64,000 bases of DNA from Phytopythium helicoides (lineage: Eukaryota; Oomycota; Peronosporomycetes; Pythiales; Pythiaceae), in contig JANFNE010000005.1 in NCBI GenBank assembly GCA_024867545.1, forward strand, positions 806,001-870,000. The letters run 5' to 3'. The notes beneath the pieces were generated by a model. That model saw only the letters and a list, made by a program, of their open reading frames with translations, did no database searches and was not told the DNA's origin. This document shows, in pieces, positions 1 to 10,929 of the stretch. Both the position numbers and the translations under genes were made by a program. The stretch's first letter is position 1. The number at the start of each line of letters is the position of its first letter.

Positions 1-147
1 CAACTGGACGAGAACCTGGACGCGTTGGCTTTCGTGGACAAGATCACGCCGGAGATCCGTGCCAAGATCGACGCGATTGTGGAGCCCAAGTACGTCGTGC
101 CAAAGACGGACCCGTATCTCATTACCATGCGGGAGCAGTGGCTGTGA
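1..147 (+). CDS. Aldo/keto reductase, C-terminal end (partial)
   Basis: The window opens inside a reading frame that ends at TGA 145-147, giving the last 48 residues of a protein. The piece contains QLDENLDAL followed by a helix with ITPEIRAKIDAIV, which resembles the last helices of aldo/keto reductases of the voltage-gated K+ channel beta-subunit type (family pattern: QLxENLxAL...LTPExxxxIxAI). The catalytic Asp-Tyr-Lys-His residues and the NADPH site lie upstream of the window, so activity cannot be judged. The family assignment rests on this short tail only. Confidence 0.5.
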   Translation, partial: QLDENLDALAFVDKITPEIRAKIDAIVEPKYVVPKTDPYLITMREQWL

Positions 148-577
148 GTGATAAGGACACGCGCAGAGCTGAGCAGGGACTGCGTGTCTTGAGTTTAGCT
201 ACACAACACGCCCAGCTCATTTCGAACGCACTTCCGATGGCTGCTCACGGAGTACAGGAACAGTCCATTGTATTGGTGGGCTCACCTTGCCCCGTCATCA
301 TCGAAACCGCGTCAACATGGTGGGATTCGATCTTGCCATCGTCAGGTCCACCCGACTGCGTCATCATCGTGTCCCCCGTGATCAGTCAGGTGTTATCATA
401 CTGTAGTGTGGACAGTGGAAAACACGAGGGAGCTTTTCAAATCCTGCGTGCTTAGCCCCATATGCGCAGACAAGACTTTGGGACGAGAATCGACGGCGCA
501 AGCGCTAGGGTATCACTCACAGATTCAACGAGTGCCCAGTCTCGCATTTGCCTCGACAGCGACGCAGCTCGTTCGCC
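148..577. other. Intergenic, no gene recognised
   Basis: About 430 bp between the aldo/keto reductase stop and the next start codon. Short open frames exist on both strands but have no recognisable motif and overlap one another. The 5' UTR and promoter of the downstream M96-type gene must lie here. Confidence 0.5.
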
Positions 578-1980
578 ATGGCGAACCTCCTCGACAGCGA
601 CGTCATGTCGCTCCTCGCGTTTATCGACGAGTTCGCGACACAGTCTGCCGATCTGAAGACACCACGTGAGAACGACGAGTTGAGCAGCGATCACGAGTCG
701 AATAGCAGCAGGGACGGTCGCGAGGACGAGATTGATAGCGGCAAATCGTCCATCTCCAGTCCAACTACGCCCTCTTTGAAGGAACGGAAGAAGCGGAACC
801 CAGCTTCTTCTTCTACCGAACTCCAACGCCGGAAGAGAGCCGAGATCAAGGCGCTCCGCGAGCAGGTTGAGGAGCTGGAGGCCCACGCAGCCAAGCTCAA
901 AAGCCAGCGACCAGATCATGCGCAGGTCATCGCGGGTGCCAAGCGCAAGTCGGAGAGCTGCCACTTCGATGTGGCAGGAGGTGGCGATGGTGCAGTCTCG
1001 GGAGCGGCAGCGCTCTGAACTAACCAACAGGAGGCTCAAAACGGTTTCTCAAATCAGCAACAACTTCACTTGGCGTTCCGAAGTTGTTGAACAAGCGGAT
1101 TGCGCTGCAGGTATGCTACTGCTCGCTACTTCCTCGACATTAGTGTTTCGGTCTGATCCATTTCGATGCGTGCAACAGGGAGTTGATCTCGTGTTCGCAA
1201 ATGAGCAGGTTCATCGCCCACCTGTGGCCTCTCTCGACTGCAGTCCTGCGGTCATCAGCAAGCTCGCCCAGGATGTCAGTGCGATCTTCAAGGGTCTTGG
1301 TCCATACGTGATGCCGACGCTACCTAGTACTCTATCATGCGTCACAACGTTTCATCCGAACCACAAGTACGGTCAGACTGTCGAGGTGGTGACAACCACG
1401 CCGATGGCATGTTCAATGGAGGAGTCGGCTCGTATTTTGTGGCACAAAATGGGAACCGAAAAGTGCCCGCTGCCTGACAAGTCGTACTACTTCGTAAGTG
1501 GAATCATGCATGACCCTAGAAACCTCAGAGGGCTAACACCATGTGTAACGCGCCTAGAATCGACCCTCTGGCCACGAAGCGCACGAAAGGTATTACCAAA
1601 TGCTGGTCCGAGATATCACCAGCAACGTCCAGATCAATGGACTTCAGTTCATGCGCAGATACGTCGAAGAGGATCGTGTCGTGATTGTGCGCGCAAATCT
1701 CGTCTTGTTGCCGACGGATGGTCTCCGTTTCCGTGATCATGGTATCACTACCATTTCTCGAGTCCGAACGAGCGTCGGCGAGGCATCACTCGTGGAGAGT
1801 CGCTACCAGGCACACGCGCACATTGACGAAGGGTTCGATGCGGCACCGACCGATTTGTCGGCAGCCCAGCTACTCATGCTTCACAAGCTGAGCTCATGCA
1901 ACAGGATGTTCGACCAGGGAATGCAGTCGCTGCTTATCACGGAGGCAATGTCGGGATCTGCGCAGTCTGTGGCGTTTTGA
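578..1980 (+). CDS. M96 mating-specific-type protein (bZIP-like coil plus START-like region), frame-disrupted
   Basis: ATG at 578 opens MANLLDSD, a Ser/Asp-rich N-terminus, then a basic/leucine-zipper-like coil (RRKRAEIKALREQVEELEAH) and a second conserved stretch RERQRSELTNRRLK. This layout is typical of the large oomycete 'M96 mating-specific' family, in which a bZIP-like coil precedes a START-like domain. The distal part (1179-1493 and 1558-1980) carries the family-like MRRYVEEDRVVIV segment. Introns are proposed at 1111-1178 and 1494-1557 (both GT-AG). Two frame changes are needed, near 955 and 1045-1075, each equal to one extra base; if the first intron is not used, one shift is enough. 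It could be a pseudogene or carry sequencing errors. Family role: presumed transcription regulator, unproven. Confidence 0.6.
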
Positions 1981-2206
1981 AGACTGAGAGGCGAGGAAGC
2001 GAAGGAAGTTGCATGAATTGCGTTTTGGGTGCAAATAAATGTTGAATCTGTTTATTCATGTTGACGCGGTCGATTTGACGCGTCAACGATTTCTCGTTTG
2101 AATCGGTTGACGCGGTCTTCCGATCGCATCATTGTCCCGCGTTTTGCTCTTCGACTCAAACACCATCAGCGAACACACCCACTAGGCAACAGACGAACAA
2201 ATCAGG

Positions 2207-3204
2207 ATGACTGCGTTCATAGTTCCACCATCCTTCAAGGCTTTCGAGTTCGATTCCCACTCGGATTCGAATCCGCTCCAAGAAATCCACCTAAAGAACG
2301 CGGTCACCCTCAAGCCGCTCGAGCCGACTCAAGTGCGTGTCAAGGTGTTGAGTGCTGGCGTCAATCACCTCGACGCACTTCTGGTTCGCGTTGGACCCAT
2401 TTTTTTGAAAAGGTTGGCAACAAAGGAGAACCCGTACCGCGTCGGATTCGACTTCGCAGGTGTGATAGTCGAAGTTGGATCTGGTGATGTCGATGGGTTC
2501 AAGGTTGGAGATGCCGTCTTTGGAATGCCGGGATATGACAACTTCGGTAGCTGGGCCGAGTTCATGAACGTGGACGTCAAGTTCATTGCTTTGAAGCCGT
2601 CGAACCTAACTTTCGATGAGGCTGCTAGCCTTCCACTCGTGTCGCTTACTAGCTATCAGTCGCTCATTACTCACGGAGGCTTAGCGCTGGACATCGTGTG
2701 CTGATTCTTGCAGGCAGTGGTGGAGTGGGGGCTGTCGGCATTCAGATTGCCAAAGCTGCTGGAGCCTACGTTATCACGACCACAAGTCCTCGCAACGCTG
2801 ACTTCGTGAAGTCCCTCGGTGCTGACGAAGTCATCGACTACACTACAGCGAAGTGGGGCGACGTGATCGCGCCTGGCTCCATTGACATCATCTACAATTC
2901 GGGAATGGAGCCTGAGTCGTGGAACGACGCCGCGCAGAAGGTGCTCAAGCCCAATAAGGGGATCTTCGTTGCTCTAGGCATGGTCAAGGACCCACAGCCT
3001 TCGCCGATCGGTGCCTCCTTCCACGCCTTTCACGTTCTGCCTGGCGCGAAGGATCTCAACGAACTGTGCAAGCTAATTGAAGATGGCAAGCTAAAGCCCA
3101 CTATCAACCCTGTGTTCCCCTTTGAGAAGGCACTTGAAGCTCTCGCCCACCAGCTCACGCGTCGCGCGCGCGGCAAGATCGTGCTTCACATTGCTGACGA
3201 GTAG
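2207..3204 (+). CDS. Zinc-independent alcohol dehydrogenase / quinone oxidoreductase (MDR family), one frameshift
   Basis: ATG at 2207. The N-terminal GroES-like half contains GVNHLDALL and FDFAGVIVEVGSG; the C-terminal half carries the NAD(P)H-binding GSGGVGAVGIQIAK and ends at TAG 3202-3204. Length is about 332 aa, normal for medium-chain quinone oxidoreductases. The Cys/His ligands of Zn-ADHs are absent, so it belongs to the zinc-less QOR/ToxD-like group, which reduces quinones or enones with NADPH. The two halves are in different frames: near 2688-2691 one base (probably G in a GG run) is missing just before RVLILAGSGGVG. Everything else is intact, so a sequencing deletion is as likely as a pseudogene. 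No intron is visible. Confidence 0.8.
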
Positions 3205-3488
3205 GTTTGGCAAGCATCGATGAGAGACTGCGTTAAAGGGCTTTCAATCAATAAAGCGCTTTGATACTTTCTGATTCTAAAGCCGGCACTCGATTCTGGA
3301 CTATTCTTGGTCATGCGTTCCTAAGAGCCAGGCTCATAGATCGCTCGTCCTCGTTTCCAGAGACCAGAGAAGCTCATGACTTCCATTGTTGCCGCTTTCA
3401 TTCTAATTTGACGCTCGCGCAGATCGAAAGTGCTGTGAGGCAGAAAAGAACTCCATCGGAACTACAGTAGTCGTATCGAGTGGCCAAG

Positions 3489-4227
3489 ATGTACTCGACC
3501 AAGGTGCTCAACAAGAACATTGTGCAGAGCTACCTGACGATTGGGGACCCATACCGGGACCCCCATCTGATCGAGGGTAAATGTGAAGCGCATTGGAAGC
3601 TTCCTGCTGAGAAATACACTGACTTTAGATGATGACTTGCAGGTAAGAACTCGCGCCACAAAGGGAAGCAAGTGCAAACCGTACCACCCAAGGACACGTG
3701 CGATGGGTCTGGGTACTTTGAGAAGAAGACGTATTCGTCCGACCCATTGCAAGACAAGTCCATGTACCTGACAACGCAGCCGTTTGATAAGCGGAAATCA
3801 GGTTTCGGCTCCAAGGATGCGAGTCGCCGCGATGAATTTATGAGCCACGTCCGCACCGAGCAGTACCGCGAGACATTGAGCACTGAGATGAAGCAGCTCG
3901 AGAAACAGAAGAAGGGCGAGTCGCCTGACCAGTTCGAGGCGCTTGACGAGCTCAACAAGGCGCGTCGCTTCCCTGAAGGGACTGCAGGAAACCAAGTTCC
4001 TGTACGATATCGGTCGGTCGCAGAACACAGAGTTCAATCAGAAGTCGCATCGCGACACCTTCTACACTATGCGCGTTGGGAACTCCCAGTTCAAGCGCAA
4101 TAACGGACCGTTCATGCTTACGTCTGAGTCGATTGGACTCGGAGCGGATGATGTGTCGGGAAACAAACCTACGCCGAAGGGAGCCAGCACCAAGCAGTTC
4201 TTCGATCACAGCCATCTGCATGTGTAG
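3489..4227 (+). CDS. Candidate cilia/flagella-associated protein (CFAP96/C4orf47-like), one frameshift
   Basis: ATG at 3489 gives MYSTKVLNKN..., then ...IGDPYRDP, an intron at 3577-3642 (GT-AG, 66 nt), and GKNSRHKGKQVQTVPPK, DGSGYF and GFGSKDASRRDEFM. The order 'IGDxYxDP - KGKQ - GYF' resembles the start of the ciliary CFAP96/C4orf47 family, and the rest is low-complexity polar sequence as in many axonemal microtubule-inner proteins. The C-terminal frame (FLYDIGRSQN to the stop at 4225-4227) is shifted by one extra base near 3978-3980. Predicted product about 223 aa. The family call is tentative. Confidence 0.45.
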
Positions 4228-4320
4228 ATCATAGAGCAGTCGGTTGCAGTCTTGCATCACTTCCCAAAGTCATCTTTATTCAGAAATACAGCGCAAACAA
4301 CAACAAAAAATGGCTGTCGT

Positions 4321-5947
4321 CTACGCAATGGCGCCGGCCCGTCGGAGGCGCTCCTCAAGCTCACCCGATTTGTACAGGTTCTGTGTGTCATCGTTGCCAC
4401 CGATGCTCTTGCCCTTGATGAACACATTGGGTACGGTGGCTTGGTGCGTCAGACGGAACAGGAAGTTTTGGATCGCAGTGCCGTCTTCGCGAAGGTCCAG
4501 CTCGAAAACGACAGGATTGGCACCGAGCGCTGCGAGAGTCTCCTTCGTCTTCTTGCAGTACGGGCAGAACGACTTGCTGAACAGTACAAGCGGATGCTGG
4601 TTGATGGCCGTCCACACAGTGTCCTCCGCCAGCGTACCCGTCTTTTCGAGCAGCGGTCGCAGTTGACCCATGCGCTGGAGCTTCTGGACCTCCTTGAGCC
4701 CGCCTACGTACTTGTTCTCAATGAACACAGCCGGGAGCGACTCGCGGTTGATGCCCGTCAACGCCTCCACAGCCTCGTACTCGTATGGATGATGGACAGA
4801 GTGACCGATCTCTGCTGTCCGGACAGAGGTGCGCAGCTTGCGGAAGGTCGCCTCGATCTCTTTCTTTTCGGGGCAGTCGAGCTCGGAGATGATGATGACC
4901 GTATGCGGCGTCTCAAGCACGTACCGGAAGTGCTCCAGGCGCTTTTGCACCTCGGGCCAGTCGTGCGTGATCCGGTCCACAAACTTGACCGACTCGAAAG
5001 CCACCTGCCGTTCGCGGTTCTCCTTGGACATGAAGCCGATGCTCATCTTCTTGGACGTGTGCTCGACAGAGTGCCAGCCGGAAATGACGCGGCCGAACGC
5101 AGTGTAGCCCGGATCGTCCTCCGTCGGCTGGTTGGAGCGCGCTGCATCAAACCAATCAAGTTCAGTGAGTTGTCTAGACTCTGGCAATACATTAGCACTC
5201 AACCGAGGACGCACTGTTGTCGTGCAGCATGATGGCGAACTCGGTGCTGCCCGAGTCCGACTTCTTGCCGCGCGCCATCACCACCATGCGCTCCGTGCTC
5301 GGCAGGCTGCAGCCAGTGAAGAGGAGGTCAGCGTCGTATGGAACAGTGCGGCTCACATGTAAAGCTGCTTCAAGGACTGCACCTGTACTCTACGGGCAGC
5401 TGGCCGAAGGGCGACGGCTTGTCGTAGAGGTATCCGCCGCCCTGCAGCAGCCACTTGGGCTCGTTGTGGTAGAACCCTGCCTCGCTCGTGTAGAACCCCA
5501 CGTCGACGAGCCTGCGGAACATGTCGACGGTCCTGGGCGCGTGCTCCGGGTACAGCTCGACCGTGAAGCCGCCTGTTGGGCATCTCCCCTCGTCAGCGCA
5601 CGCGCCTCCACGTGGCAGTCAGTCGTCCACGTCCCCCCTCACGCACCGAACTTGGTCGAGAACTCGACCATGGACTTGTTGTAGAAGGGCGTGCGCAGCG
5701 GCGGGTGGCCCTCGACGCCCGAGAACTCGTACACCTGCGCCAGCACCAGCAGCGCCAGCATGGCGAGCGCGCCGTACACGAACGGCGCGCCGAACCAGCG
5801 CGTGGCGCCGCCCGCCGCCCCAGCGCTGCGGCTGGCGCTGCGCGGCCGCGCCGTCCGAGGCCGCGCCAGCATGGCCTCGCGTGGGGACGAGCCCTCCACG
5901 TCCTCCAGGTCCGCGTCCGACTGGAACCGCCGCTGCGTGCTGCTCAT
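4321..5947 (-). CDS. Membrane-anchored cyclophilin-like protein with tandem glutaredoxin domains
   Basis: Four exons (5947-5647, 5572-5383, 5306-5215, 5141-4321) joined by GT-AG introns give an uninterrupted 467-aa protein. Residues 1-50 are basic and Ser-rich, and 51-73 form one hydrophobic segment (type II anchor). Residues ~100-255 match the cyclophilin fold (GGFTVELYPEHAPRTVDMF, LLQGGG, STEFAIMLHDN, FGRVISGW), but the catalytic FHR is replaced by a YHNEP-type sequence, so isomerase activity is doubtful. Next come two thioredoxin-fold units: one with a degenerate site (ELDCPEKK) and a second true dithiol glutaredoxin with CPYC (387-390), TVPNVFI and GG(N)DD for glutathione binding. Topology suggests a lumenal or organellar folding/redox role. 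The gene lies divergent from PCID2. Confidence 0.82.
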
Positions 5948-6117
5948 GGCGCCGCGCACTTTCTCGATATGAGCGGCGGCGTTGTCGGCTCGACGCGTGG
6001 AAGTTATTGCCGTGGTGGCCACACTTGGTTTTTGTATACGCTTCGTAGTTTTCCATTGGGTGCCGAACATTCGACAACCGCTCACCCCTGGAAGCACGCG
6101 CGAGACGAGACGGGAGG
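5948..6117. promoter_or_regulatory. Bidirectional promoter region, cyclophilin-Grx gene / PCID2
   Basis: Only 170 bp separate the two divergent start codons (minus-strand ATG at 5947, plus-strand ATG at 6118). Both promoters and 5' UTRs must fit here. No TATA box is obvious. Confidence 0.5.
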
Positions 6118-7529
6118 ATGCTGCTGGCGGCCTTCCTGGAGCGCGTGGGCGGCGCCATGGCCGCCAAGGACGGACAGGCGCTGGCCGCGCTGCTGTCGCT
6201 GTCGCGCGGCACGGCGGACGTGGAGCTGGCGGCGCTGGCGCCCGCGCAGGTCGAGAGCGTGTGCCAGCAGAAGCTCGCGAGGTTCGCGGCGTTCGGCGAG
6301 GTGGCCACGGGCGTCGTGCTGGCGCGAAAGCTCGTGGAGGACGGCGCGTTCGCAGAGGCCAACGCCGCGCAGATCGCAGCCGTCGTCAAGTTCATGGAGC
6401 TCTTCCGCGGCGAGACCAACTGGGTCATGCCCTTCCTGCACGCGCTCACGGTCGACACGCGGCTCATCGCCACCAAGGTGCGGCGCCATGGACGGCGTGC
6501 AGTTCCACCACGCAGTTTCTAACCCCATGGCTTGCTGCGTAGGCCGACCGCGTAGCGTCCGACAAGACCGGAGAGGAGACCCATGACTGTCTGGTACGGT
6601 TGGAAACGCGGAGGTGTTGGTCTATGCTATGGGCTCTGACTTAACGGCGGTGGAATTGTGCGTCGCTGCAGCGCGGGGCCGAGCAGCACCTGAAGAAGGG
6701 CTTCGCGATGGCGGCGAACGACCGTGCACCGCCCCAGGATAACAAGAAGATGGGGGCACTGTTCATCGTGAACCAGCTCTTCAAGATCTACTTCAAGCTC
6801 AACATGATCCACCTGTGCCGCAACCTGATCCGCGCTGTCGAGGGGCCGGCGTTCCCGCCGTTCGAGAACTTCAACAAGAGCGACAAGGTCACTTACCAGT
6901 ACTATGTCGGCCGCATCTCCATGTTTGAAGACCAGTACCACAAGGCCGAAAAGTGCCTCGACTACGCGTGGAAGCACTGCCACCGCGAAAAGACGCGCAA
7001 CAAGCGCATGATCCTGCAGTTCCTAGTGCCGGTCAAGCTACTGCTAGGCGTGATGCCGTCGCCCAAGCTCACGGCCGAGTACGCCCTCGAGGAGTACATG
7101 GGCCTCACGGATGCGATCCGCACGGGAAACCTGCACTTGTTCAATGAGTACCTGACCAGATACCAGGACCAGTTCATTCAGCAGGGCGTGTATTTATTGA
7201 TCGAGAAACTGCGCCTACTTGTGCTGCGGAATCTCTTCAAGAAAGTGTACGTTGTGCGTGTCGATTTAAATGGGTATGTTGTCTGTGCTCACAGTTCTCG
7301 CTCTCGATATAGGTACCTCATCCGCCAGAACCACCAACTTCACCTCGAAGACTTCCAGAAAGCAATGACCCTCGTCACAGGCGAAGAAACTGAGATGGAC
7401 GAAGTCGAGTGCGTGCTTACGAACCTCATTTTTAAGGGTTACGTCAAGGGTTATATGTCGCACAGCAAGAAGATCCTGGTCGTCAGCAAGGCGCAGGCTT
7501 TCCCGCCGATCGTCGAAGTTGCCAACTGA
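6118..7529 (+). CDS. PCID2: PCI domain-containing protein 2 (Thp1/PCID2), mRNA export TREX-2 complex
   Basis: Exons 6118-6477, 6543-6593, 6672-7246 and 7313-7529 give an intact 400-aa protein, the same length as animal PCID2. Hallmarks are the block around GALFIVNQLFKIYFKLN, the conserved VTYQYYVGRISMF and KNKRMILQFLVPVKLLLG-like stretches, and the C-terminal winged-helix PCI part with LFKKVY-LIRQNHQLHLEDF and FKGYVKGYMSHSKKILVVSK. In other eukaryotes PCID2/Thp1 pairs with Sac3/GANP and DSS1 in the TREX-2 complex at the nuclear pore to couple transcription with mRNA export. The last intron (7247-7312) is 66 nt and stop-free, so its retention would insert 22 residues without a frameshift; family alignment shows it should be removed. 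The start is the only upstream ATG in frame. Confidence 0.93.
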
Positions 7530-7608
7530 GGTGGTCATGACAGTGAGAGCAGAGGGACTAGATGCCGATAGCATAGTTGGTAGCATATACGGAAGCGATA
7601 ATAGATGC

Positions 7609-10600
7609 TCACTTTTGCACCATGGTTCGCATCATCGCTTCCAGCTCGGCTCGCCGAGCTCGTTTATACTCTTCCACCAGTTCCTCGCGAGATTTGCCCA
7701 TCGTCTCTACTGCAGCGGCTGACCCTACAAGTTTGAGAATTGCCGCAGATTTGACTGGTTGCTGCGTCGTCGCCAACGCTACATGATCTCGTTCTGAAGA
7801 TGTGAAACCACTTTTTTTCTTTGGAGCTGCCGCGATTTCTCGTGGTACTGAACGCGTGCTTGGTGGATCTACTGTGTGTTGTGTCCGGCGAGGAGGATTG
7901 GCAATAGTGATCGGAGGTGCTGCTGTTGTCGAGCTCGGTGGTAAAATAAAGGTGCTTTTCCCTGGTAATGGTAGACCAGAGGGAGGTGCTCCATGGTCCA
8001 CTCGACTGGATAGAGCACCGCTGCGTTTTGCACTGGGTTGGGCTGCAACTAGCCGCTCAGGTGGAAGCCGCGCGGTGGTTGTCGGCATTGCATTTTGATG
8101 TTGCTGGTGACTCGTGTTGGCAGTCGGTGGGGCACGAAGTGGTGTGGGTACAGATACTAGCTGCTTTCGAAGCATTCTCTCGACGGCCCAGGATCTTGTT
8201 GGCGCCTTTATAGCGTCTGCATGGAGATAACGTCAACGTTTTCACAGGGAGAGAATGATCACCTCAGGTAGTTTCTCGCACCGTTGTCGATATTGTTGGA
8301 TGGCATGGTAGGTTCAGGAATTGGCTCCGATAGGACCATGCCGCTGCTCGTATTATGTGCTTCCATTTCCTGTGCATATCCGTTGTGTTAGATGCAAAGG
8401 TCTATCCAAAACGCACCACACCCATACGGAAACGCACCGCCTCAATCATCCAGTTCAGTCTCGCCTCCTGAGACTGGAGCTTGGTCACGAGACTTGCAAG
8501 CTCCTGCTGGGAATTCAGTGTGTCTGTGGCAAGGTTCGTGGTGTTTATTGCACTGGTCAGCGTCAAATCGCCGTTATATCCACCTTGGTCACGTTCAATT
8601 GCGTGTGCAAGCTGGTCCTCCCAACGATCTGGTGCCTGTCTTGACAAACTTCGTCGCAACTGCCGGTTTTGAACTGCATCACGTTGTCTCTGAGGGAAGC
8701 GTGGACTAGATTCTGATGGAGCGTCTTTTAGTGGCAATTTTTCCGGTTCTCTGTCATCAATCTAAACATCAGAATCGATGAAGCTACCACTAAGAGTAGT
8801 ATCCTACCTTTCAGTAAAAGAGCGCCGTTCTGAGTGGGCCAGCAGTTCTTTGAGCCGACGATTTTCCTCCATCAGAGCGTTATTAGTCGCTATTGCTGTC
8901 TGTTCTGCCACATCGACGCTTTTGCGTTGTGCTTTCTTCAACAGTAGACGCAAACGATTGACTTCGATCTGTGCAATTGTCCAGTACGGCGTGAATAGAG
9001 TTAGACATTGCGCCGTCAACAAATGTATTCCTCACTCTCATTTGCTGGATTTGATTTTCATAGTACACACGTTGGTCACCCATAAGCTCATTGGTGACTG
9101 TTTGCCTCCTCATAGGTCGGCAATGTAGTGCTCGCAAACGTTCCGCAAACCGTAGAGTTGAGAATGATTCCTCGAGGCTGTCGCGTGAAGGGCTTAGTGT
9201 TACGATAAAGGATGTCCGTCCCAATCCATGCAGTGACGATTGGAGTAGTCTCGTAAGAACTGAATCTCGGAACGGAACGTGTGCACGAGATCGATGTGCA
9301 AGCGCCAGTACACAGCTGGTCAAAGCCGAGAGACTTTTGTTGATCGATGCTAGCTCCGCAGCGTATTTGTCTGTGAGTCCGCACCCATCAGCTCTCCACT
9401 TTTCTGATCCACTATCCAAATTACACAAACAAGTTAGTGATGAACGATTTCTGCACCTTTTCGATTAGTTTGACGTACGCGAGATCGATGAAAAATAGGC
9501 GAGAGAACCGAGTCTTAGCAGCTTTTGGCTTTTTGTGTCCTCCTGACGAATCTTGTTGTTGTCTCTCGACTCGTCGAAGAGTAATTTGGAATATCGAGTG
9601 GCCACGGCTACTGTGCTGGTTATACAAGTTATCTCTTACCTCGCGATTCACAGAACCCTAGTCAGGAATCCACATGAAGGCGTTAGAGTGTCCAGCTATG
9701 ATAAAACCATTCCCCCTGTAGCTACCTCTCGGAATGCTTGAAGCATCTCATAGCGACTAACAATATTGCGAGACGTTAGTCCGTCCACAAAAACGGAGCC
9801 ATCTAATTTCTGTCGTATTGGGAGTGTGGGTGCGTCTTTCGATTGCATCACACCTGCATTCCATCCTGAACGATGGGATAGGAAGCCGTTGTTCTCTTTT
9901 CGCCGTCGAGCATTTGGTGACAGGTTGACAGAGGAAGAATTCACATCCGTGGCAAGAAGGTCGTAGATTTTCTCGTTGTATATCTGCGACATCAAGCCAT
10001 CGTCAGTCTTCAAAAAAGAACAGCGTTTAGTCAGGAAATTCTGGTGCCCACCTCCAAGAACGAACAGTATAGGCTGAAAGTAACGTGGTTTTGTGAATCC
10101 GCTACGCCTTCAACGAGATCAAACAATCTCTGAATGCTTCGTGGAACAATTCCATATCCTTCTTTGATACAAAAGTCGTTTTGTTCCTGCACTCCGCCAT
10201 TCTCGAGACCGCTCATAGCTGACAACAGATGCTCGAGCGAGTTAAGGATTTGTGTGAGCACCTTCACAAAATATCGTCGACTTACTGTACGTTTTTCCAG
10301 TTCCAGTTTGGCCGCTAGTAAGAGCACAATCATGTGAGAATCAACTCAAGAACAGAAAGTGAATGGATAGGATGATTACTATGCAAATACGCTGCAATCG
10401 AAGCCATCAAGAAGTCCATCGACACAGTCTAGCAAGATAGAATGGATCAGCTGAACAAGTCTATGTTGCGTACTTAGAACGATAAGTTGTCAGCCTCCTT
10501 GCCTTGAACGGTTTGGAAAGTGGCATCTTGGTCTGAACCCTCACCAAGAACAGCGTCGGCAGACAGAATCTTGCTTTGTCCATTCTTTTCCCACAAAATG

Positions 10601-10863
10601 CTGTTCTCCTGAAGAAAATACGTGAGCACAACACCTAGCTTTGATGTGATGGCAGGCTATAAACGCACTTGAATGCGCATCGAGCTCTTCAATGCGGTCG
10701 ATGGTACATCTTCAACAGATGTAGGGTCTTCCATGCACCAAGGTTCTTCACCTTTATGCAGCGGTCGCACACGCACCACTACCCTGAGTTTCTCGTCTTT
10801 TACATCGCCAATGCCTTCCATCACATCGCTCATGTCGATATCATGCCCAACGGCGTTGATCAT
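7609..10863 (-). CDS. Kinesin motor protein (N-terminal motor, coiled coil tail)
   Basis: The gene starts at ATG 10863 and ends at TGA 7609-7611, with about ten short introns. The motor domain is N-terminal: LRVVVRVRPL; the P-loop VFAYGQTGTGKTY (exon junction near 10314, P-loop about 10288-10314); EIYNEKIYDLL-like at ~9980; switch I region SSRGHSIFQITL; switch II DLA-GSE split by an intron near 9428-9475; then NKSLSALTSCVLALA and VPFRDSVLTRLLQSSLHG. These are complete kinesin signatures. Downstream is a coiled coil (EENRRLKELLAHSERRS and a second coil near 8450-8700) and a Pro/Ser/Thr-rich tail ending in a basic helix. The subfamily is not assigned. It lies in the same orientation as tilS, 66 bp downstream of that gene's stop codon. 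Confidence 0.88.
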
Positions 10864-10929
10864 GTTTGAATGCTACCTCAACCACTGTCTATTTTCAGTA
10901 AAGCTTATCGCAATACCAAGAATTGCGTT

